Shown here piece by piece: positions 33,296 through 42,974 of a stretch of 64,000 bases of DNA; position 1 is the stretch's first letter; each line of letters opens with the position of its first letter. The position numbers were made by a program, and so were the translations under genes. Origin of the DNA: Aquabacterium sp. A3 (lineage in GTDB: Bacteria > Pseudomonadota > Gammaproteobacteria > Burkholderiales > Burkholderiaceae_C); contig NZ_JBBPEV010000001.1 of NCBI RefSeq assembly GCF_038069945.1, forward strand, positions 1,054,001 through 1,118,000. Direction: 5' to 3'. The notes beneath the pieces are model-generated. The model was given only the letters and a program-made list of their open reading frames with translations. It did no database searches and was not told the origin of the DNA.

Positions 33296-34510
33296 ATGGC
33301 CACTGCCGCCAAGAAACCTGAAGAATCCATCTTTGAATGGGAAGGCAAAGACCGGACCGGCAAGGTCGTGCGCGGCGAAATGCGCGCGGGCGGCGAGGCC
33401 GTGGTCGGCGCCTCCTTGCGGCGCCAGGGCATCATGGTGCAGAAGGTCAAGAAGCGCCGCACCAGCGGTGGCGCCTCGATCAAGCCCAAAGACATCGCCA
33501 TGTTCACCCGGCAGCTGGCCACCATGATGAAGGCTGGCGTGCCCTTGCTGCAGTCGTTCGACATCGTGGCCCGTGGCGCGCCCAATCCGCGCGTCACCAA
33601 ATTGCTCAACGACATCCGGGGCGATGTGGAAACCGGCACCAGCCTGTCGTCGGCGTTCCGCAAGCATCCGCTGTACTTTGACGCGCTGTACTGCAACCTG
33701 GTGGAAGCCGGCGAAGCCGCCGGCATCCTGGAAACCCTGCTGGACCGGCTGGCCACTTACCAGGAAAAAACCATCGCCATCAAGCAAAAGATCAAATCGG
33801 CACTCACCTACCCCATCGCCGTGCTGGTGGTGGCTTTCGTGGTGGTGGCCGTGATCATGATCTTCGTGATCCCGGCCTTCAAACAGGTGTTCACCTCGTT
33901 CGGTGCCGACCTGCCCGCCCCCACCCTGTTCGTGATGGGCATGTCCGAGATCTTTGTGCAGTACTGGTGGGCCATTTTTGGCAGCATCGGCGGCGGCATC
34001 TACTTCTTTTTGCAAAGCTGGAAGCGGTCTGAGGCCATGCAAAAACGCATGGACCGTCTGCTGCTGAAGCTGCCCATCTTTGGCGACATCATCTACAAGG
34101 CAGCCACCGCCCGCTGGACGCGCACCTTGTCCACCATGTTTGCCGCAGGCGTGCCCCTGGTCGAGGCCCTGGATTCGGTGGGTGGGGCTGCGGGCAATGC
34201 CGTGTTTGCCGAAGCCACCGAACAGATCCAGAAAGACGTGTCCACCGGCACCAGCCTGACCAACGCCATGCAGACCACCAGCATCTTCCCGGTGATGGTG
34301 CTGCAGATGTCGGCCATTGGCGAAGAATCCGGCGCGCTCGACCAGATGCTGGGCAAGGCCGCCGACTTCTACGAAGAAGAGGTGGATGACGCCGTCAGCG
34401 CGCTGTCCAGCCTGATCGAGCCCATCATCATCGTGATGCTGGGCACCATCATCGGCGGCATCGTGGTGTCGATGTACCTGCCGATCTTCAAGCTGGGCCA
34501 GGTGGTTTAA
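33296..34510 (+). CDS. pilC: Type IV pilus inner-membrane platform protein
   Basis: This is a 404-residue polytopic inner-membrane protein of the GspF/PilC family that couples the PilB motor to pilin polymerisation. Two GspF repeats are visible: IAMFTRQLATMMKAGVPLLQ (from about 66) and ARWTRTLSTMFAAGVPLVEAL (from about 270). Membrane helices lie near 175-195, 220-245 and 375-400. It starts 32 bases after pilB and is followed 3 bases later by pilD. Confidence 0.96.
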   Translation: MATAAKKPEESIFEWEGKDRTGKVVRGEMRAGGEAVVGASLRRQGIMVQKVKKRRTSGGASIKPKDIAMFTRQLATMMKAGVPLLQSFDIVARGAPNPRVTKLLNDIRGDVETGTSLSSAFRKHPLYFDALYCNLVEAGEAAGILETLLDRLATYQEKTIAIKQKIKSALTYPIAVLVVAFVVVAVIMIFVIPAFKQVFTSFGADLPAPTLFVMGMSEIFVQYWWAIFGSIGGGIYFFLQSWKRSEAMQKRMDRLLLKLPIFGDIIYKAATARWTRTLSTMFAAGVPLVEALDSVGGAAGNAVFAEATEQIQKDVSTGTSLTNAMQTTSIFPVMVLQMSAIGEESGALDQMLGKAADFYEEEVDDAVSALSSLIEPIIIVMLGTIIGGIVVSMYLPIFKLGQVV

Positions 34511-34513
34511 GTT

Positions 34514-35392
34514 TTGCCAAGCGTTCCATTCGCCGACGTACTGGGGTTGTTTCTCACCCCCTGGGGCCTGGGCATCCTGGGCCTGTGCGTGGGCAGCTTT
34601 CTGAACGTGGTGGTGCATCGCTTGCCCAAGATGCTGGAAGCGCGCTGGCAGGCCGATGCCGCCGAGGTGCTGGGGCAAACGGCCGCCGCCAACACCGCCA
34701 CCACCGAGCCCATCACCCTGTCCAAGCCGGCATCGCGGTGCCCGTCTTGCGGGCACGCCATCCGCTGGTATGAAAACGTGCCGGTGATCAGTTGGCTGCT
34801 GTTGCGCGGCAAGTGCTCGGCCTGCAAAACACCCATCTCCCTGCGCTACCCCCTGGTGGAGGCGGTCACGGCGGGCCTGTTTGTGGTCTGTGGTCAGCAA
34901 TTCGGGGCCCAGCCCACCACCTTGCTGTGGTGTGGGTTCGTGGCGGTGTTGCTGGCGGCGTCGCTGATCGATTGGGACACCACCTTGCTGCCCGACGACC
35001 TCACCCTGCCGCTGATGTGGGCCGGCCTCGTGGTGGCCGCGCTGGGCTGGACGGCCCTGCCACTCAAGGACGCGGTGTGGGGTGCCGTGGCGGGTTACCT
35101 GTCGCTGTGGTCGGTGTACTGGCTGTTCAAGCTCACCACCGGCAAAGAGGGCATGGGCTATGGCGACTTCAAGCTGCTGGCCGCGCTGGGCGCCTGGCTG
35201 GGCTGGAGCATGATCTTGCCCATCGTGCTGGGCTCATCGCTGATTGGTGCGGTGGTGGGCATCGGCATGAAGGTGTCCGGCCAACTGCGCGAGGGCGTGT
35301 ACGTGCCCTTCGGCCCCTTCCTGGCGGGCGCCGGGCTGGTGGTGGCCCTGGCAGGCGCCCCCACCGTGCTGGGCTGGCTGGGTTGGGTGTGA
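34514..35392 (+). CDS. pilD: Prepilin peptidase / N-methyltransferase
   Basis: This is a 292-residue aspartic membrane protease that cleaves and N-methylates type IV prepilins and pseudopilins. It has the N-terminal [17 protein letters not shown], the zinc-binding tetracysteine [15 protein letters not shown]...CSACK and the catalytic aspartates in [11 protein letters not shown] and [16 protein letters not shown] at 34514 is the first start in frame after the pilC stop and gives a normal N-terminus. Its TGA overlaps the coaE ATG by one base. Confidence 0.95.
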   Translation: MPSVPFADVLGLFLTPWGLGILGLCVGSFLNVVVHRLPKMLEARWQADAAEVLGQTAAANTATTEPITLSKPASRCPSCGHAIRWYENVPVISWLLLRGKCSACKTPISLRYPLVEAVTAGLFVVCGQQFGAQPTTLLWCGFVAVLLAASLIDWDTTLLPDDLTLPLMWAGLVVAALGWTALPLKDAVWGAVAGYLSLWSVYWLFKLTTGKEGMGYGDFKLLAALGAWLGWSMILPIVLGSSLIGAVVGIGMKVSGQLREGVYVPFGPFLAGAGLVVALAGAPTVLGWLGWV

Positions 35393-36006
35393 TGCAGCGC
35401 CTGTCCATCGGACTGACCGGGGGCATCGGCAGCGGCAAGTCCACCGTCAGTCAGATGCTGACCGAACTGGGCGCGCACCTGGTCGACACGGACGCCATCT
35501 CGCGCTCGCTCACGGCGCCACGAGGCGCAGCCATTCCCCTGATTGCCCAGCACTTTGGCGAGCACCTGATCACGCCCGACGGCGCCATGGACCGCGCCCG
35601 CATGCGCGAGCTGGCCTTCAGCGATGCCGGCACCATGGCCCGGCTGGAAGGCATCCTGCACCCCCTGATCCAGCAGCACGCCGCTGCCCAGGCCGGCCTG
35701 GCCCTGCCCGATCAGCACATCGTCTACGACGTGCCCTTGCTGGCCGAAGCCGGGCCCCACTCGCACTGGCGCCAGCGGGTCGACCGCATCCTGGTGATCG
35801 ATGCCGAGCCTGAAACCCAGATCGCACGGGTGATGCTGCGCTCGGGCTGGCCACGAGAGGCCGTCGAGGCGGTGCTGGCCAAACAAGCGCAACGCGAGAC
35901 CCGCCTGGCCCTGGCCGACCATGTCATCGTCAACGAGGGCTTGAGCCTGCAACAACTGCGCAACGAGGTCGAGAAGCTCTGGCAACTGTGGAACAATGGG
36001 CACTGA
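35392..36006 (+). CDS. coaE: Dephospho-CoA kinase
   Basis: This is a 204-residue P-loop kinase performing the last step of coenzyme A synthesis. Motifs are [18 protein letters not shown] near residues 6-23, [14 protein letters not shown] and [10 protein letters not shown]. The ATG at 35392 is chosen because the P-loop lies at the expected distance; the frame is open far upstream but that part lies inside pilD. Linkage of coaE to pilD is common in beta- and gammaproteobacteria. Confidence 0.96.
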   Translation: MQRLSIGLTGGIGSGKSTVSQMLTELGAHLVDTDAISRSLTAPRGAAIPLIAQHFGEHLITPDGAMDRARMRELAFSDAGTMARLEGILHPLIQQHAAAQAGLALPDQHIVYDVPLLAEAGPHSHWRQRVDRILVIDAEPETQIARVMLRSGWPREAVEAVLAKQAQRETRLALADHVIVNEGLSLQQLRNEVEKLWQLWNNGH

Positions 36007-36038
36007 CCCTCCGGAACTGACCTGCATCAGGTGGCGCG

Positions 36039-36797
36039 TTGATCATCTACGAATACCCACTGAGCGAGAGCATCCGCACGATGCTGCGGCTTGAACACCT
36101 GTTCAAGCGCCTGACCCTGCTCATGTGGCGCGAAGACCCGGTGGACCACCACCACGCGCTGGCCACCATCTTTGAAGTGATGGACGTGGCCTCTCGGGCC
36201 GACCTCAAAACCGACCTGCTGCGCGATCTGGACCGCTACAAACAGCAGTTCATGGGCTACCGCGGCAACCCCGCCATCCACGAAGCCGTGCTGGACGAGG
36301 TGCTGGGCCGCATCGAGGTCTGCCACAACACCTTGCAGCAAACCACCGGCAAAGCAGGCCAGAGCCTGCAATCCAACGACTGGTTGATGAGCATCCGCAG
36401 CCGCATCAGCATCCCGGGCGGCACCTGCGAATTCGACCTGCCCGCCTACTTTGCGTGGCAGCACCTGCCGGCCGCGCAGCGCCAGGCCGATCTGCAGGGC
36501 TGGGTGGGCACGCTGGCCCCGTTTGCCCAGGCCATCCAGCTGATGCTGGGCCTGCTGCGCGATGCCGGGCATCCGCACATGGTGGCTGCGCCCTGCGGGC
36601 AGTACCAGCAAAGCCTCAAAGAAAGCCGCAACTACCAACTGCTGCGGCTGCGCATTGACGAGGCCATGGGCCTGATCCCCGAGGTGAGCGCCAACCGACT
36701 GCTGGTGTCCATTCGCCTGATGCGGGCCGACAGCGACGGCAAGCTCAAGCTGGCGGCCGACACCGATGCAGGCTTCGAACTGACCTTGTGCGCATGA
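36039..36797 (+). CDS. zapD: Cell division protein ZapD
   Basis: This is a 252-residue cytosolic FtsZ-ring bundling factor (formerly DUF1342/YacF). [19 protein letters not shown] at the N-terminus, [25 protein letters not shown] and the basic C-terminal region match the family; length is as usual. The start is TTG at 36039, the first start codon after an in-frame stop at 36018-36020. A good ribosome-binding site (AGGTGG at 36029-36034) lies 4 bases upstream. It overlaps yacG by 4 bases and sits in the conserved coaE-zapD-yacG order. Confidence 0.93.
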   Translation: MIIYEYPLSESIRTMLRLEHLFKRLTLLMWREDPVDHHHALATIFEVMDVASRADLKTDLLRDLDRYKQQFMGYRGNPAIHEAVLDEVLGRIEVCHNTLQQTTGKAGQSLQSNDWLMSIRSRISIPGGTCEFDLPAYFAWQHLPAAQRQADLQGWVGTLAPFAQAIQLMLGLLRDAGHPHMVAAPCGQYQQSLKESRNYQLLRLRIDEAMGLIPEVSANRLLVSIRLMRADSDGKLKLAADTDAGFELTLCA

Positions 36798-37000
36798 GCG
36801 AAACGTCGTCATCCGGCCCAGGGGCCAAACGCCTGGAAGTGCGCTGCCCCTCGTGCGGCGACATGCACCTCTACAGCCTGGACAACCCCTACCGGCCCTT
36901 TTGCAGCAAGGGCTGCAAGGCCATCGACCTGGGCGCCTGGGCCAGTGAAAGCTATCGCGTCGAGGCCAAGCCCACCAGCGAAGACCTGCTGGACGACTGA
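36794..37000 (+). CDS. yacG: DNA gyrase inhibitor YacG
   Basis: This is a 68-residue zinc-finger protein that binds GyrB. The four ligands appear as CPSCG near residues 18-22 and [16 protein letters not shown] further on. The ATG at 36794 overlaps the zapD stop (ATGA) and is preferred over the GTG 6 bases upstream. It ends the pil-coaE-zapD-yacG run and converges with the helicase gene, whose stop lies 3 bases downstream. Confidence 0.94.
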   Translation: MSETSSSGPGAKRLEVRCPSCGDMHLYSLDNPYRPFCSKGCKAIDLGAWASESYRVEAKPTSEDLLDD

Positions 37001-37002
37001 GC

Positions 37003-39450
37003 TCATGCCCCCATGGCCTTGAGCGCCCGGGCCACGCGGTCTGACAGCTTCTCGGTGCTCAGCCGCTCGCGCAGGCGCTCCACCATCAAGGGCAGGCTGA
37101 AGGGGCTGGGGCGGGGCAACACCACCCAGTCGATGGCATGGCCCTGCAGACGCTGCAAGGTGTGTTGCAGCCGGGCCAGTTCCAGCTCTTGGCTGAGCAC
37201 CTCGCGCTGGGCCTGCTGCAGCAGGCGGTTGTCGGGGTCGTGCTGCTTGAACACCTCGTAGTACAGGCCGCTGGAGGCCTGCAATTGCCGCGCGCTCTTG
37301 GCCTGGCCCGGGTAGCCGGTGAACAGCAGACCCGCCACCCGCGCAATCTCGCGAAAGCGGCGCAGCGCCAGCTCGCCCGCGTTGAGGCTGGCCAGGATGT
37401 CGTCGGCCAGGTGCTCGGGGCTGAGCGCTGCACGGAGCCGGGCTTCGTCCAGATCGACCGGCTCGGCGCTCAGCAACTCCAGGCCGTGATCGTTCACGGC
37501 CAGGCTGAAGGTGTTGGGCTGCCCACGGGCCAGGCGCCAGGCCAGCACGCTGGCCAGCCCCATGTGGGCCAGGCGGCCTGCAAAGGGGTACAGCCACAGG
37601 TGGTGCCCCTCGCGCGATCGGTGCTGCTCCACCAGCAAACGCCCCGGGCGCGGCAAGGCCGACATCTGCGCTTGTGCGTCCAGCATGGGGCGCGCAGCCG
37701 CCATCTCGGGCTCGTGCCAGGCGCGCCCCTCGGCCGCTTCGCCCAGCAGGGCCAGCACGGCATCGGCCATCTCGTTGGACAAGGGCATGCGCCCGCCCTG
37801 CCAGCGCGGCACGGCCGCGCGCTTGCCCTCGGCGCGGCGCACATAGGCCGTGAGATCTTGCACGCGCACCAGCTCCAGCAGGCGACCACCAAACACAAAA
37901 CAATCGCCCTTGTGCAGCCGGGCGATGAAGCCTTCTTCCACCGTGCCCAGCTTGGGGCCGTTCACAAAACGCACCATCATCGAGGCATCGCTGACGATGG
38001 TGCCCACCTGCATGCGGTGCCGCCGCGCCACCAGGCGGCCCGTGGGCTCGTGCTCGGGCACACGCCAGCGGCCAAGTTCATCGGGCGCGATGCGGTGGTG
38101 CTCGGGGTAGGCGCGCAGGCTGTCGCCGCCGCGCGCAGCAAAGTCCAGCGCCCACTGAAACTCAGCCCGCGGCAAATCGGCAAAGGCCGCCGTGCGGCAC
38201 ACCTCGGCCCACAGCTCGTCGGCGTCAAAGCCGCCGCCCAGCGCCACCGTCACCAGGTGCTGCACCAACACGTCCATGGGCCAGTGCGGGGAATGGCGGC
38301 TTTCCACCTGGCCGGCCTGGGCCGCGCGTCGGGCGGCGGCCGCCTCCACCAGCTCCAGCGTGTGCGTGGGCACCAGGGTGATGCGCGACGGTCGCCCCGG
38401 GGCATGCCCGCTGCGCCCGGCCCGCTGCAACAGCCGCGCCACGCCCTTGGCCGAACCAATCTGCACCACGCGCTCCACCGGCAAAAAATCCACCCCCAGG
38501 TCCAAAGACGAGGTGGCCACCACGGCCTTCAGGCGCCCGGCTTTGAGCCCCTGCTCTACCCAGGCCCGCACATCGGCGTCCAGCGAGCCATGGTGCAAGG
38601 CCACCAGCCCTGCCCAATCGGGCCGCGCATCCAACAGGGCCTGGTACCACAGCTCCGCTTGCGAGCGGGTGTTGGTGAAGACCAAGGTGGTACTGGCAGA
38701 GGCCAGCTCATCCACCAGCGGCGCCGCCATGGGCGAGCCCAAATGCCCCGCCCACGACAAGGCAGAGGGCTGGGCAGGCAAGAGCGTGTCGATCTGCAGG
38801 GTTTTGTCCACCCGGCCTTGCACCATCACGGCCGACTGCACGGCCTCGCCCGGCAACAGGGCCCGCAGTGCCTGATTCAAATCGCCCAGCGTGGCGCTGA
38901 TGCCCCACACACACAGCCTTGGGCGCCACCCCTGCAAGCGGGCCAGCGCCAGTTGCACCTGCACCCCGCGCTTGTTGCCCAGCAGTTCGTGCCATTCATC
39001 CACCACCACCCCTTGCAAGCCGGCAAAGCGCTGGGCGGCATCGGGGCGCGACAACATCAGGCTGAGCGACTCGGGCGTGGTCACCAGCACCTGGGGCCAG
39101 GCGCGGTCTTGCCGTGCGCGCTCGGCCGATGGCGTGTCGCCCGTGCGCAGGCCCAGCTTCCAACCGGGCAGCACCGCAGCCAAAGGCGCCTGCAAGGCCT
39201 GACAGGTGTCGGCCGCCAGGGCGCGCATCGGCGTCAGCCACAGCCACTGCAGGCCACGGGCGTCAGGGCGGGCCACCTGCAGGGCGCCACCCCACACCGC
39301 CAAGGTCTTGCCCGAGCCGGTGTTGGCATGCAATAACCCACTGCGCCCCTCGGCCATGGCCTGCCAACATTGGCGCTGAAAGTCAAAAGGCCGAAACCCT
39401 TGTTGCGCAAACCACGCAAGCACGCCGCTGGCTGAAGATGTTTTATGCAT
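37003..39450 (-). CDS. Lhr-type DEXH-box helicase (ligase-associated class)
   Basis: This is an 815-residue superfamily 2 helicase. Motif [17 protein letters not shown], motif Ia TPMRALA, motif [16 protein letters not shown], motif III GISATLG, motif IV region [16 protein letters not shown] and motif [17 protein letters not shown] are visible, followed by the long winged-helix and Lhr C-terminal region. Length and the DEWH box match the ligase-associated DNA-damage-response helicase. In many bacteria that gene is clustered with an exonuclease, an ATP-dependent ligase and a phosphoesterase; none is next to it here. The ATG at 39450 is chosen; a longer form to 39495 adds 15 residues without conserved sequence. 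Confidence 0.9.
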   Translation of the reverse strand: MHKTSSASGVLAWFAQQGFRPFDFQRQCWQAMAEGRSGLLHANTGSGKTLAVWGGALQVARPDARGLQWLWLTPMRALAADTCQALQAPLAAVLPGWKLGLRTGDTPSAERARQDRAWPQVLVTTPESLSLMLSRPDAAQRFAGLQGVVVDEWHELLGNKRGVQVQLALARLQGWRPRLCVWGISATLGDLNQALRALLPGEAVQSAVMVQGRVDKTLQIDTLLPAQPSALSWAGHLGSPMAAPLVDELASASTTLVFTNTRSQAELWYQALLDARPDWAGLVALHHGSLDADVRAWVEQGLKAGRLKAVVATSSLDLGVDFLPVERVVQIGSAKGVARLLQRAGRSGHAPGRPSRITLVPTHTLELVEAAAARRAAQAGQVESRHSPHWPMDVLVQHLVTVALGGGFDADELWAEVCRTAAFADLPRAEFQWALDFAARGGDSLRAYPEHHRIAPDELGRWRVPEHEPTGRLVARRHRMQVGTIVSDASMMVRFVNGPKLGTVEEGFIARLHKGDCFVFGGRLLELVRVQDLTAYVRRAEGKRAAVPRWQGGRMPLSNEMADAVLALLGEAAEGRAWHEPEMAAARPMLDAQAQMSALPRPGRLLVEQHRSREGHHLWLYPFAGRLAHMGLASVLAWRLARGQPNTFSLAVNDHGLELLSAEPVDLDEARLRAALSPEHLADDILASLNAGELALRRFREIARVAGLLFTGYPGQAKSARQLQASSGLYYEVFKQHDPDNRLLQQAQREVLSQELELARLQHTLQRLQGHAIDWVVLPRPSPFSLPLMVERLRERLSTEKLSDRVARALKAMGA

Positions 39451-39517
39451 TGTTGCGCTGAGTCGGCATCGAAAGCGTGCGGCATCTTGCAACAAGGCCG
39501 GAAGTCGCTACGATCTA

Positions 39518-39528
39518 TTGCAGTGCAA
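39518..39528. promoter_or_regulatory. Small inverted repeat upstream of the WecA-like gene
   Basis: TTGCA and TGCAA form a perfect dyad around one base at 39518-39528, in the 250-base gap between the divergent helicase and WecA-like genes. Such short palindromes can be regulator sites, but a single 11-base dyad can arise by chance. Elsewhere in this gap (39451-39701) TAGAAT at 39639-39644 might be a -10 for the WecA-like gene, without a clear -35. No credible coding sequence is present. Confidence 0.25.
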
Positions 39529-39701
39529 CATACGCCTCAAAGGCGGGTCAAGCCCATGATGGATGAAGACCGTTTACCCGCAGGTCAAGCGCCAAAAAGC
39601 GGGCATCTGTCACGGTTTCTGATCAGGTTGAACCCGCATAGAATGTCTGAAAATGCCTTGAACCTCTCGCTTGGCGTCATCAACCACAGGTAGGCAGCCG
39701 C

Positions 39702-40808
39702 ATGACTAGCACGCTGATCTGGGCCATCACGGCCATTTTGGGCACCAGCTTTTTGGTGTGTGCCGTGCTGGTGCTCACACAACGCTGGCACGGCCGCCTC
39801 TCGCTGGACAGCGATTTGGGCGGCATCCAGAAGCTGCACGCCACGCCCGTGCCCCGGGTGGGCGGGCTGGGTCTGATCATCAGCCTGCTCATCGGCATCG
39901 CCGTGGGCCACCAACTGCAAGGCCAGACCTACCAAACCGCCGTGTTGTTGCTGTTGGCGGCCCTGCCCGTGTTCGCCGCTGGCATCCTGGAAGACCTCAC
40001 CAAAAAAGTGTCGGTGCGCGCGCGCTTGCTGGCGTCGTTTGCCTCGGCCGCGCTGGCCATCGTGCTGGCCGACGCCCAACTCACCCGGCTGGACACCCCG
40101 TTGGTGGATGACTTGATGATGCTGGCCCCGCTGGCCTTTGTCTTCACCTGCTTTGCGGTGGGCGGCATGACCAACGCCGTCAACATCATTGACGGCCTGA
40201 ACGGTCTGGCCTCTGGCACGGTGGTGATCATCCTGGCGGGCCTGGCCGCCATGGCCTGGCAAACCAACGACATGCTGGTGATGAAGTTGTGCCTTTGGGG
40301 CATCGCCGCCATGCTGGGCTTCATGGCCTTCAACTTTCCGTTTGGCCGCATTTTTCTGGGCGACGGCGGCGCCTACCTGGCCGGCTTCTGGGTGGCATCG
40401 TGCGCGGTGCTGCTGCTGAACCGCAACCCAGATGTGTCCACCTGGGCCGTGCTGCTGTCGGCCCTCTACCCCGTGTGGGAAACGGTGTACTCCATGTACC
40501 GCCGCCGCGTGGTGAGCCGCGTGCAAACGGGGCTGCCAGATCAAGGGCATCTGCACCACCTGGTGTACAAAACCATCCGCCAGGGTGGCCACGTGCCGGC
40601 GCGGCCGGCCTGGCTGGCACACGGCGCGGCCAGCCTGGTGCTGTGGAGCATGGTGCTGGCGTGTCAACTGGCGGCCGTTTATTACGCCCACAGCCACATG
40701 GCCGCCATGCTGGCCGCGGTGGCAGGTGCCGCCGTGTTGACCTTGCTGCACCATGGCCTGTCGTCTGGCAACCGCACGGTGGTGTTGGGCGGCAAGGTGG
40801 CCAACTGA
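39702..40808 (+). CDS. WecA-like polyprenyl-phosphate sugar-1-phosphate transferase
   Basis: This is a 368-residue, roughly 11-helix membrane enzyme of the MraY/WecA family, which starts glycan assembly by moving a sugar-1-phosphate (GlcNAc or another HexNAc) onto undecaprenyl phosphate. Motifs are LHATPVPRVGGLGLIIS, the acidic loop GILEDLTKKVSVRARLL, NIIDGLNGLASGTVVI, IFLGDGGAYLAGF and the C-terminal LPDQGHLHHLVYKT with histidines. It is the first plus-strand gene of the polysaccharide locus that runs to 53 kb. The sugar specificity is not determinable. Confidence 0.88.
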   Translation: MTSTLIWAITAILGTSFLVCAVLVLTQRWHGRLSLDSDLGGIQKLHATPVPRVGGLGLIISLLIGIAVGHQLQGQTYQTAVLLLLAALPVFAAGILEDLTKKVSVRARLLASFASAALAIVLADAQLTRLDTPLVDDLMMLAPLAFVFTCFAVGGMTNAVNIIDGLNGLASGTVVIILAGLAAMAWQTNDMLVMKLCLWGIAAMLGFMAFNFPFGRIFLGDGGAYLAGFWVASCAVLLLNRNPDVSTWAVLLSALYPVWETVYSMYRRRVVSRVQTGLPDQGHLHHLVYKTIRQGGHVPARPAWLAHGAASLVLWSMVLACQLAAVYYAHSHMAAMLAAVAGAAVLTLLHHGLSSGNRTVVLGGKVAN

Positions 40809-40889
40809 GGCCGTGCCCTCGGCGACAGCGCCTGACGGCAAACCAACACCCCGAGCCGGCATGGTCGGGCGCGCAGTTATCCTTGAGGG

Positions 40890-41729
40890 ATGATGGCAAC
40901 CGACAGGGCTTTGCTGCACTTCCCCGTCCTGAGCAGAGCAGACTTTCTGTTTTTCAGGCTGCTGGGGCCCGGCTTGGGCAACCTGCTGTTTCCGATGTAC
41001 CGCGCGTTCCAGGCGCAACGTTTGGAAGGCGGGCAACTGGTGTTTCCGCAGTTTTTTCAGTGGAAGCCAGGCCCATGGCTGCGGCGAGAAAAAGACGCCC
41101 GCGCCTATGGCGACTTGTTTCGCCACCGAACACCCCAGGAAGTGCTGCTGCACGCCAAGGCCGTGGCCCTCAGGCTGAGCGGCCACGCTGAGCGGCTGCG
41201 GGTGCAAGAAGGATTGGGCAGGCACTTTCACGATCTTGATGCCGCCCACCAAGCAACGTTCAAGCAGTGGCTGGTGGATCATTACCGGCACCGCGAGGCC
41301 CTGATGCAAGAGCTTGCGAGCATCTCTGCCCAGGACATCTGCGTGCACATACGGCGAGGCGACTTTGCCGCCGCCACCACAGCGGCCGCCCAGCAAGGCA
41401 CGATGAACTACCAGATCCCAGACGAATGGTATGTGGACGCTGTGCGGGTGGCGCGCCAGTCTGCGCCTGGGGCGCGCGTGCGCGTGTTCACCGATGCCCA
41501 CACCCTGGAACCCGCCTTGATGGCCGCGCTGGGAGCCGATGAGGTGGACGCCTCGCCCAATGCCCTGCACAGCATGCTGCGGATGTCGGCACATGGCACC
41601 ATCGTCACCTCGCGCTCGTCGTTCTCGCTGTGGGCCGCCTATCTGGGCTCGGGGCAGGCCATCGTCCACCGGGATTTCGACCTGGGCAGGTACATGCCAG
41701 ATCACGCCATCCGCGTGATCCGCTGTTGA
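40890..41729 (+). CDS. GT11-like glycosyltransferase (alpha-1,2-fucosyltransferase family fold)
   Basis: This is a 279-residue protein with the two main GT11 signatures, ICVHIRRGDFAAA and SRSSFSLWAAYLGSG, and an N-terminal LLGPGLGNLLFPMYRAF in place of the more usual GGLGNQMFQYA. It is thus a divergent GT11 member. It may transfer fucose or another deoxy sugar, but no GDP-fucose synthesis genes are in the window. The gene has the high GC content of the genome and is intact, unlike the broken GT11 gene near 21 kb. The flippase gene starts 2 bases after its stop. Confidence 0.78.
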   Translation: MMATDRALLHFPVLSRADFLFFRLLGPGLGNLLFPMYRAFQAQRLEGGQLVFPQFFQWKPGPWLRREKDARAYGDLFRHRTPQEVLLHAKAVALRLSGHAERLRVQEGLGRHFHDLDAAHQATFKQWLVDHYRHREALMQELASISAQDICVHIRRGDFAAATTAAAQQGTMNYQIPDEWYVDAVRVARQSAPGARVRVFTDAHTLEPALMAALGADEVDASPNALHSMLRMSAHGTIVTSRSSFSLWAAYLGSGQAIVHRDFDLGRYMPDHAIRVIRC

Positions 41730-41731
41730 TC

Positions 41732-42910
41732 ATGGGATTCCTGCTTCAGGTGGCCAGCAGTGCGGCCAGCCGACTGGTTTACATGTACCTGCTGGGGCTG
41801 ATCACCCAGCTGGAGCCGACGTTTGCCGTGCCGCACGCGGCTTTGCTGGCCAATGCCAACGGACTGTGCGCACTGTTCACCCTGAACGTCTTTCAGCACT
41901 ACCTTGCCAACAGCAACGCGGCTGAACATGATGCTGTTCGCCCCGTGCGAGCACAGTTCGAGTTGCTGAGCCTCTTGCTGTTGCTGTCTACCGCGTTGAT
42001 GTTGATCGGCAGCGGACATGCAGCATTCAGCACCTGGAGCACCGTGTTGGTTGGAGCACTGGCTCTGGCCTTGCCAGAAGTGGTCTTCACCATGGCAACG
42101 GCTCGCAACCTGGCCTGGCGAGCCTTGATACTTTATGGTGGACACACCGTTTTCTTTGGTGGCTACATCCTTGCTGTGATCCAGCAACAAGCCCCTGTCA
42201 CAGCGGTGCTCTATGCCGCTGGCCCCACATTTGCCACCTGCCTGGCATTGGTTACCCTGGCTTTGCCAGCCAACAGCCCATCACGGTGGCGGGATCGGCA
42301 GCAAGCACTGCTTGGCACCCTGCGCTTGCGGATTCACCTGTTGGCCAGCAGTCTTCCTGTGATCGCCATGCCGCCAGCGCTGGTGTTCCTGATGCAAGTC
42401 ACCCCGGGAATGGCGGAGCAAATCCCCCAGATGCTGCTGTTCATATCCTTTGCTGGCGCGCTGGTCTTTCTGATGGGTAATGTGTTTCAGCACTACGGCC
42501 GAGATCTCTTGCCCAAATTGCTGGTCATTCACGCACAAGGTCAACTGTGGCGACTGGCGGCTCTCATCGGCGTGGTGATCGTGTTTTGCACAGGCTTGGT
42601 CTGGCCCATCGACATGGCCATGCACATGTTCAAAAACGGGTTCCAAGCCCCCTTCGATGGACCGTGGGTCGCTTATGCGGTGGTCTTGGCCACCAGCACC
42701 ATTGTTTTGCAATGGCACACCGTGATCAGCCTGCATCATGGACAACCCCGATCGGTGCTGAAATCCAACCTCGTGTATCTGGGGCTAGGATGTCTGCTTG
42801 TCCTCACCACTCCATGGCATGGCATGTCCATTCTGAGCATCCTGGCCGCGTCTGCTGCCGCTCGTGCGTCGCTGAATCTGATTGACTTCACCTCCGCATC
42901 CAAGCGCTGA
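41732..42910 (+). CDS. Wzx-like oligosaccharide flippase (probable)
   Basis: This is a 392-residue protein with 10-12 hydrophobic segments. The N-terminal MGFLLQVASSAASRLVYMYLL and the paired-helix layout resemble MATE/MOP-type Wzx flippases of polysaccharide loci, which move undecaprenyl-linked repeat units across the inner membrane. Similarity is by topology and context rather than by sharp motifs. The ATG at 41732 is chosen; upstream the frame lies inside the GT11-like gene. With the WecA-like, Wzy-like and Wzz-like genes it would make a Wzx/Wzy-dependent pathway. Confidence 0.68.
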   Translation: MGFLLQVASSAASRLVYMYLLGLITQLEPTFAVPHAALLANANGLCALFTLNVFQHYLANSNAAEHDAVRPVRAQFELLSLLLLLSTALMLIGSGHAAFSTWSTVLVGALALALPEVVFTMATARNLAWRALILYGGHTVFFGGYILAVIQQQAPVTAVLYAAGPTFATCLALVTLALPANSPSRWRDRQQALLGTLRLRIHLLASSLPVIAMPPALVFLMQVTPGMAEQIPQMLLFISFAGALVFLMGNVFQHYGRDLLPKLLVIHAQGQLWRLAALIGVVIVFCTGLVWPIDMAMHMFKNGFQAPFDGPWVAYAVVLATSTIVLQWHTVISLHHGQPRSVLKSNLVYLGLGCLLVLTTPWHGMSILSILAASAAARASLNLIDFTSASKR

Positions 42911-42974
42911 TGAACGCACACCGTCGAGTTCTGGTGTTCCCCCAGGTTTGTCGCTCAGGCAAAGGGATTGCGCC

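Noticed and set aside
37138..39336. 732-codon plus-strand open frame opposite the helicase
   Set aside because: The minus strand carries ordered helicase motifs; the plus-strand product is Gln/His-rich shadow sequence.
39628..39644. TTGAAC and TAGAAT as a promoter for the WecA-like gene
   Set aside because: The two hexamers are only 5 bases apart, far too close for a sigma-70 promoter.
39445..39693. Small plus-strand frame (82 codons) between the helicase and the WecA-like gene
   Set aside because: It overlaps the helicase start, has no family resemblance, and fills the likely promoter region.
39585..41705. 706-codon minus-strand open frame opposite the WecA-like and GT11-like genes
   Set aside because: It spans two well-supported plus-strand genes and their gap, and has no recognisable domain.
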